Shown: one piece after another, positions 59,297 through 64,000 of the stretch
Numbering within the stretch: the stretch's first letter is position 1
Layout: each line of letters opens with the position of its first letter
Source of the DNA: Xylanibacter ruminicola
GTDB lineage: Bacteria; Bacteroidota; Bacteroidia; Bacteroidales; Bacteroidaceae
Assembly (NCBI GenBank): GCA_015060625.1
Contig: SUYC01000002.1
Coordinates: 186,001 to 250,000 of the forward strand
Length of the DNA: 64,000 nucleotides
Direction: 5' to 3'
Made by a program: the position numbers and the translations under genes
The notes under the pieces: model-generated
Told to the model about the DNA's origin: nothing
Database searches by the model: none
What the model saw: only the letters and a program-made list of their open reading frames with translations

Positions 59297-61639
59297 TTAT
59301 TGCAATAACTCAACCTTCGATGTGGTGAAGTTGTTAATCTCAATTCTCAAACCGGCTGTTGCTAGAATCTCCTGAACTTGAGCAGCTGTAACAGGAATTG
59401 CTATATATCCAGGGTTCTCGTCAAAGTGAGTGTAATCTGGAGTTGTTCCTGATTTTGTGGTGATGAGTGCAGTCCAATCCTTAAGTATCTTGATTTCTCC
59501 CCATCCCCAGCTAAGAGGCGTTCCTGTAATCTTCACTGTCATTGGTTTGGTTGAGTCGATACCGTTTTGGGTCAGTGTAGAACTGCTGATAAGTTGCTGG
59601 TAGCCATAATTAGTTGATGACCAGAATGCTGTTCCGTTTCCACTAGTACTTCCATTATTACCTCCATTGTCTACTACAGGATTGCTGTTGTCGTAGGTAA
59701 CGCAGAGTGCCTTGAAGTTATTGCCATAGAGGCGCATTCCCTTAGATTTGAAGTTCTCAGCTGTTGTGGCATTCAGTGTGAGTTCGATGCATCCGTTAAC
59801 CTTCGATGCACTGTAGTGGTTCTTGTCGTTACCAGTAACCCATTTTGCATCAACCAGGTCTATATCGTTCCAGCTGTCCTGATAGATGGCCTTGATGTTG
59901 AAGTCACCATCAGCAACTCCATAGATGCGTATAACGGTACCATTAACTATTTCGGCGTTTGTGAGGTCGGTTCCAGAAATAGAGATATTGTTATCGCCGT
60001 TCCAGCTGCCAAAATCCAGCTCGTCGTCGAATAGTTTGTGCTCGTTGGCAGCATTGGCCAGCGTGTAGCTGTACTCTGTGGTGGATGAACTGCTGATCTC
60101 CTCGTACGAGGTAGTGCCGGTCTTGTCTGTCTGCATGTCGTAGGCTGCACCTGCCAATGGATAGAGGTTCTCGTCAACGCCTGTGCTGGCCCAAGGCTCT
60201 GCTCCGCCACCAACATAGGTGGTAAAGCCTGTATAGGCATCTTTGATGTCGGTACGCTCGTAAGCCCAGCGGGTGCCTGCTGGCACGCAGATCTTATGGG
60301 GTGCCTCGCCTTTGTAGGCCGAGAGAGCGTAGGCTGCTGTCTGGGTTCTCACTACGACGGCTATATTGTTGATGTTGGCATCAGCGGCTGATGCAAACTC
60401 ATATTTCTCGGTTTGCGCCAATAGCCGTTCCTGATGGGATGCGGCTATGCTCTGATCTGCACGGCAGGTATTGATAAGGACATTGTTGGCAATGCCGTTT
60501 GCAAACATGCCATGAACCGTATTGCTGATCTTGTCGAACTTGATAGTCAGCTCACCGCCAGCAGCCAGCGGTGTAACCTCGGCATAATAGCTGTGGCTTG
60601 GATCGTCGGTGTAGGCCGTCTCATTGCCGTCGGCATCTCTCAGCACCTTGTACTCGTCGATGATCTTGGCATCGAAAACCAGATCGTTATAGTCGTAATC
60701 CTTATTGCTTGACGAACTGCCGAGATCTTCGCAGAACACCCACTTATGAACTAAGACGTCTTTCTTCTTGAGCACCTTTGATGTCTTGGTGTTTACCACA
60801 GAACTGCCATTGCCGGGAATCACCTTTATAATCCAGTCGTCGGCATATTGCAAGTCCAGTGAATCCTTGTTGATCTTACGGTCGCCATTGTCATATTTCT
60901 CGCCATACATGCACATGCCCACATAATAGCCCTTGCCTACACCTGGTACATCAATCTCGGCACACTTGAAGTAGGTGAACTCCTCGCTGCTCCAGCTACA
61001 GTGGTATTTGAAGCTCAGAGCCGAGCTGTTCTCCATATAAACGGTGCCCCACTGCGTGCCTGCATTGTTGGCGTTGAAGTCGTTCAGGTGGGTATAGTTA
61101 GTGCCATCGCCCACAGAGAGATAGTCGATGGTGCCATTATCATAATAATCATCGCGAAAATAGTTGGACGAAGCGCCTGGATGATTATTCATGTAGTTCT
61201 GGTCATAATGGTTGTACCATACCTTATACGGTTTGCTGGCCAAACCCCATACGTGCTGCACATAGAAGTTGCTGATGTTCAGTCCGCTTGTGAATCCAGG
61301 ATGTGTCTCAAACCAGTTCTTCACATAGGCACGCTCTTGGGCTGTGATGTCTGCTGGCGCATTGGCACTTGGATAGTTGGTCATGTCGGGCTTGATGCAA
61401 GTGCCGCATGAGTTGTCGCCTGTGCTTCGTGTCATTGCCCTCGACGTGGCCGCACTGGCATTGTCGAACCCCCAATCTTGTGTAGGACTTATCTTTCCGT
61501 AGAATTTCTCAAAATTCTGGGCGAATTGGACTTTTTTGGCTTCTTCAAGGGAACTGTAATTCTCCATGTCTTCATGGCAGCTGGTCATAAATATATTTCC
61601 AACCAAAGCCAAGATGCCTACTATCAGATACTTTCTCAT
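59297..61639 (-). CDS. LruC-domain (DUF4842-like) surface lipoprotein
   Basis: I chose the ATG at 61639 (780 residues); lipobox MTSC (Cys21). A recognisable centre has 'VHKWVFCEDLG...KDYDYNDLVFD', the DYDYND acidic signature of the LruC/DUF4842 group, which resembles calcium-binding loops. The rest is beta-rich, with two C-terminal jelly-roll-like segments (about 530-780). A Ser/Gly-rich linker separates them. It is divergent to a relative at 61808. Role unknown; surface display is likely. Confidence 0.75.
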   Translation of the reverse strand: MRKYLIVGILALVGNIFMTSCHEDMENYSSLEEAKKVQFAQNFEKFYGKISPTQDWGFDNASAATSRAMTRSTGDNSCGTCIKPDMTNYPSANAPADITAQERAYVKNWFETHPGFTSGLNISNFYVQHVWGLASKPYKVWYNHYDQNYMNNHPGASSNYFRDDYYDNGTIDYLSVGDGTNYTHLNDFNANNAGTQWGTVYMENSSALSFKYHCSWSSEEFTYFKCAEIDVPGVGKGYYVGMCMYGEKYDNGDRKINKDSLDLQYADDWIIKVIPGNGSSVVNTKTSKVLKKKDVLVHKWVFCEDLGSSSSNKDYDYNDLVFDAKIIDEYKVLRDADGNETAYTDDPSHSYYAEVTPLAAGGELTIKFDKISNTVHGMFANGIANNVLINTCRADQSIAASHQERLLAQTEKYEFASAADANINNIAVVVRTQTAAYALSAYKGEAPHKICVPAGTRWAYERTDIKDAYTGFTTYVGGGAEPWASTGVDENLYPLAGAAYDMQTDKTGTTSYEEISSSSTTEYSYTLANAANEHKLFDDELDFGSWNGDNNISISGTDLTNAEIVNGTVIRIYGVADGDFNIKAIYQDSWNDIDLVDAKWVTGNDKNHYSASKVNGCIELTLNATTAENFKSKGMRLYGNNFKALCVTYDNSNPVVDNGGNNGSTSGNGTAFWSSTNYGYQQLISSSTLTQNGIDSTKPMTVKITGTPLSWGWGEIKILKDWTALITTKSGTTPDYTHFDENPGYIAIPVTAAQVQEILATAGLRIEINNFTTSKVELLQ

Positions 61640-61686
61640 ATTATAGACCTTCATGTAATGTTACGTAACTGTTCGATTTTCGGTTG

Positions 61687-61694
61687 CAAAGTTA
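61687..61694 (-). promoter_or_regulatory. -7 element of the 59297-61639 gene
   Basis: TAACTTTGCAA on the minus strand, 48 bases before the start. No clear -33. Confidence 0.45.
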
Positions 61695-61780
61695 CCATTT
61701 TTTTTATTAGGTTGTATGGCTTACATGGTTAAAATCTGTAAATATTATAGAAATATGTGTCATTTATAGAGATATTTTTG

Positions 61781-61788
61781 TAATTTTG
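61781..61788 (+). promoter_or_regulatory. -7 element of the 61808-63082 gene
   Basis: TAATTTTG followed by GCCGC, 20 bases before the ATG at 61808. Confidence 0.45.
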
Positions 61789-61807
61789 GCCGCAAAAAGA
61801 ATATAAT

Positions 61808-63082
61808 ATGATGCGTAAAAGTCTGATAATTACTATTATAGCGTGTGTTGCCACCACTGTTTCAATGGTGTCATGCGACAAGAATGTGTATGACGAAAAA
61901 AGGCATGGCGAGTTGATTCATTATTTCTCGTCGGTGGATAGTGTTGACCAGCAGCACATGTGGATGCTGGCCCAGACCTTGCACCTGAGGTATGAGGTGC
62001 CTTCTGGTGGCAACTATCAGCAGCTGCGGCTCTACACGGCCAACCCGCTCACAGACAGTAAGGCGGAGCTTATCAGTCAGATATATGTGTCGGATGGCCA
62101 GGCAGGAATACTTTCCATGAATGTGCCTTATCAGCAGACAACGCTTTATGCGGCATTGGTGGATGATAATGGCAGACTTTCGGTGGCGCAGCTCCCTTCG
62201 TCGCAGCAAACGATTAGTTTTTCTGAGATGACTGCAGGGACGGCTGTCGCTCAGCACAAGCCGTTGACATACACATACCTTTTTGAGGAAAACTATCCTG
62301 AGCCCGGCGATTATGATTATAACGATGTGGTGCTCCGCGTGTCTCAGCAGCGCACGGCCCAGAATCAGATAACGATAGGGGTGACCATAGCGGCTGTTGG
62401 GGCTGCAAAGCAGATTGCTGGCTGTATCCGATTGGTGGGATACAGATATCAGGATATTGATTCTGTCATCACCACAACGGGTCAGTCATTCAATGATGGT
62501 ATCAACAAACAAATTCTGTATTTCCATAAGGATACTGATTTGTTGATTGAGGGACGTAACCATGAGGCTGTGCTCAATCTGTTTTGTGATGCCCATTGGG
62601 CAATGGCATTCAGTCCAAGTGCCGACTATGGTCTGTTCCAGCGTAAAAAGTACAACGTGACAACCGAGAGCAGTGATAATGCTCAGTTGCGCTCTACACG
62701 CACACTCTATTATGTTGTCACTTTCAAGGATGCGACGGCGCTGGACAACTTCACTGCTGATATGCTCGACCCATTTATTCTTACCGATTATAATATGGGC
62801 ACATGGGAAACACATACCGAGCAGTATAAATCTGCTCAGGTGCTCCACGAGTATTTTGTACCCTCGTTCAAAGATTTACCTTGGGCCCTGATGGTGCCAA
62901 AGGCAGATTTCGCTTATCCGCTTGAGGGCACTGAGATCGGTTACAGAAAGAAGACAGAGTCAGGAGTGGTTGCTATGTTTGGTGCCTATACGACCATCGG
63001 CCATTCGTTTGGCGAATGGGCCGAAGATCATAATAGCTATCTTGATTGGTATCTCTATCCAAACACGCAACTGACGTACTGA
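61808..63082 (+). CDS. LruC-domain (DUF4842-like) surface lipoprotein, short form
   Basis: The 424-residue protein (423 from the second ATG) has a lipobox MVSC (Cys23). The acidic motif 'PGDYDYNDVVLRV' lies near residue 170. It continues as a beta-rich LruC-type domain ending in the typical 'PWALMVPKADFAYPLEGTEI'-style segment. It lies divergent to the larger relative at 59297-61639 and convergent with the partial relative at 63083, so the three form a local family. Not essential for any known pathway. Confidence 0.75.
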   Translation: MMRKSLIITIIACVATTVSMVSCDKNVYDEKRHGELIHYFSSVDSVDQQHMWMLAQTLHLRYEVPSGGNYQQLRLYTANPLTDSKAELISQIYVSDGQAGILSMNVPYQQTTLYAALVDDNGRLSVAQLPSSQQTISFSEMTAGTAVAQHKPLTYTYLFEENYPEPGDYDYNDVVLRVSQQRTAQNQITIGVTIAAVGAAKQIAGCIRLVGYRYQDIDSVITTTGQSFNDGINKQILYFHKDTDLLIEGRNHEAVLNLFCDAHWAMAFSPSADYGLFQRKKYNVTTESSDNAQLRSTRTLYYVVTFKDATALDNFTADMLDPFILTDYNMGTWETHTEQYKSAQVLHEYFVPSFKDLPWALMVPKADFAYPLEGTEIGYRKKTESGVVAMFGAYTTIGHSFGEWAEDHNSYLDWYLYPNTQLTY

Positions 63083-64000
63083 TTATTCGTAAACGTTACC
63101 ACTATTGGCGCTTTGGTACCATCCGCCCAAGCCTTCTCTCAACGTGAGGTCGGCTTGTTTGCCCCACTCAGCAAAGCCTGAATAGGCATCGTTGATATTG
63201 GTGCGCTCTGTAGGCCATTTCCAGATGTCGGGGATGACGATTCCAAGTGGAGCCTTTGCAATACCGCCGGGGTTGCCGACTTTTACGATTGTGATATAAT
63301 CGTCTGTGGCATTTGATTCTACTGTGGGGTCTGTGCCAATCTTGAACGGACGAATCTTGAAGTCTGCATTCTGGAAGTCGAATCCTGATGGCTTGTCGAT
63401 AGTTACCGTCACAGGATTCTTGTCCACACCCTTACCTGTGTTTACCATAACGCCATGGTCGGCGCCAAGGGCTTCGTGTACTTCTGAACCGCCTGCCCAT
63501 GCTATGCGGGTGTCACCCAGCCATACATAGTTATCATACTGACAACCGGCAGCAACCAGTTTAACATCCAACTTATTGTCGTTGTTGTCGTTGATCTTTA
63601 CTTGCAGCACAACGTCGTTCAGGTCGAAGTCGCATCTTGTCTTGTTATCCTCAAAGGCATAAGTCCACCAGTTGTTCTCCTCTGGGATAGGATCGCCAGG
63701 CACTGTCCATGTGGCTGCACATTGGCCAGTCTTGGTGCTGACGGTTACTTGGCTGAAATCGCCTACAGGCACAATGTTGGTCACATTGTGTAGGTTCCAT
63801 GTGGTGTTCTCACTCTTGGCTTCTTTCAGCTTTTGAGCATTGGTCTCATCCCAATAGCTGATGCCCGAGAATGTGGAATAGAGGTCGATACTGTTGTAGC
63901 TGCTAAAGAACTTCATGTTGTTGTAGGCCAGTGTCAGGTTCTTGCCTGATACATGGAAAGCTGCACCCTTGTGATCTGGTACATAGTTCTGACCGCCTAA
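63083..64000 (-). CDS. LruC-domain protein, partial (continues past window end)
   Basis: The frame is open to base 64000, so the 5' end is missing. About 305 residues are visible. They include 'CDFDLNDVVLQVKI', the acidic signature near residue 125 of the visible part, and the C-terminal block 'IPDIWKWPTERTNINDAYSGF' seen also in the neighbour ('TRWAYERTDIKDAYTGF' in the 780-residue protein). It ends one base after the stop of the convergent gene. Function unknown. Confidence 0.8.
   Translation of the reverse strand, partial: LGGQNYVPDHKGAAFHVSGKNLTLAYNNMKFFSSYNSIDLYSTFSGISYWDETNAQKLKEAKSENTTWNLHNVTNIVPVGDFSQVTVSTKTGQCAATWTVPGDPIPEENNWWTYAFEDNKTRCDFDLNDVVLQVKINDNNDNKLDVKLVAAGCQYDNYVWLGDTRIAWAGGSEVHEALGADHGVMVNTGKGVDKNPVTVTIDKPSGFDFQNADFKIRPFKIGTDPTVESNATDDYITIVKVGNPGGIAKAPLGIVIPDIWKWPTERTNINDAYSGFAEWGKQADLTLREGLGGWYQSANSGNVYE

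Overview
The window is from a Bacteroidetes chromosome, most likely Prevotella or a close relative. The evidence is a SusC/SusD pair, lipoproteins with Cys at a SPII-type lipobox, secreted proteins ending in the basic C-terminal tail typical of Prevotella surface proteins, an S46 dipeptidyl-peptidase, a SusR-like regulator, and many promoters with the Bacteroides -33 TTTG / -7 TAnnTTTG pattern. Base composition is close to even. Species cannot be fixed from this sequence.

Layout. 1-546 is the end of a GH28-type pectinase gene. 526-8654 (minus) is a glycan utilisation locus in the order SusC, SusD, GH30, SusE-like surface binder. 9007-10662 is its divergent SusR-like regulator. The GH30 subfamily motifs and gene order resemble the fungal beta-1,6-glucan locus of B. 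thetaiotaomicron, so that substrate is the best guess. 10691-12004 is an exported histidine phosphatase.

12054-25245 is a 13 kb integrated mobilizable element lying in the 3' half of a tRNA-Met gene. The displaced tRNA end (attL, 12054-12102) and the intact tRNA (25198-25271) flank it. It carries a tyrosine recombinase, an AlbA/ATPase-type regulator, a small membrane protein, an excisionase-like HTH protein, a DUF3987 ATPase, a primase-like zinc-finger protein, a hairpin-rich oriT candidate and a MobV relaxase. Its minus-strand cargo is a 1024-residue GLUG-type surface protein followed by a 41-residue peptide gene. Ahead of the cargo is a 280 nt leader with an unusually elaborate predicted fold. 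Helically phased GTGTTCGCA repeats sit just inside both ends.

25407-46119 is housekeeping and signalling: ribF, a CPBP protease, an ECF sigma/anti-sigma-like pair, argB, a RelA/SpoT-type synthetase coupled to STAS and SpoIIE-like partner-switching proteins, a decarboxylase-like lipoprotein, speA, aroK, topA, a Nudix hydrolase, two secreted esterases, a thioredoxin-fold lipoprotein without CxxC, and pnp. 46221-49326 is the rplM-rpsI-rpsB-tsf translation operon with structured leaders. 49388-59167 holds a PfkB kinase, a DEAD-box helicase, an exported flavodoxin, a LOG-type protein, a truncated serine hydrolase, a DUF3791 protein, an S46 peptidase, a flippase and an SpmA-SpmB fusion. 59297-64000 is a cluster of three LruC/DUF4842-type surface lipoproteins, the last cut by the window end.

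The most interesting parts are the tRNA-borne element and its cargo transcription unit: the structured leader, the small peptide gene and the phased terminal repeats.
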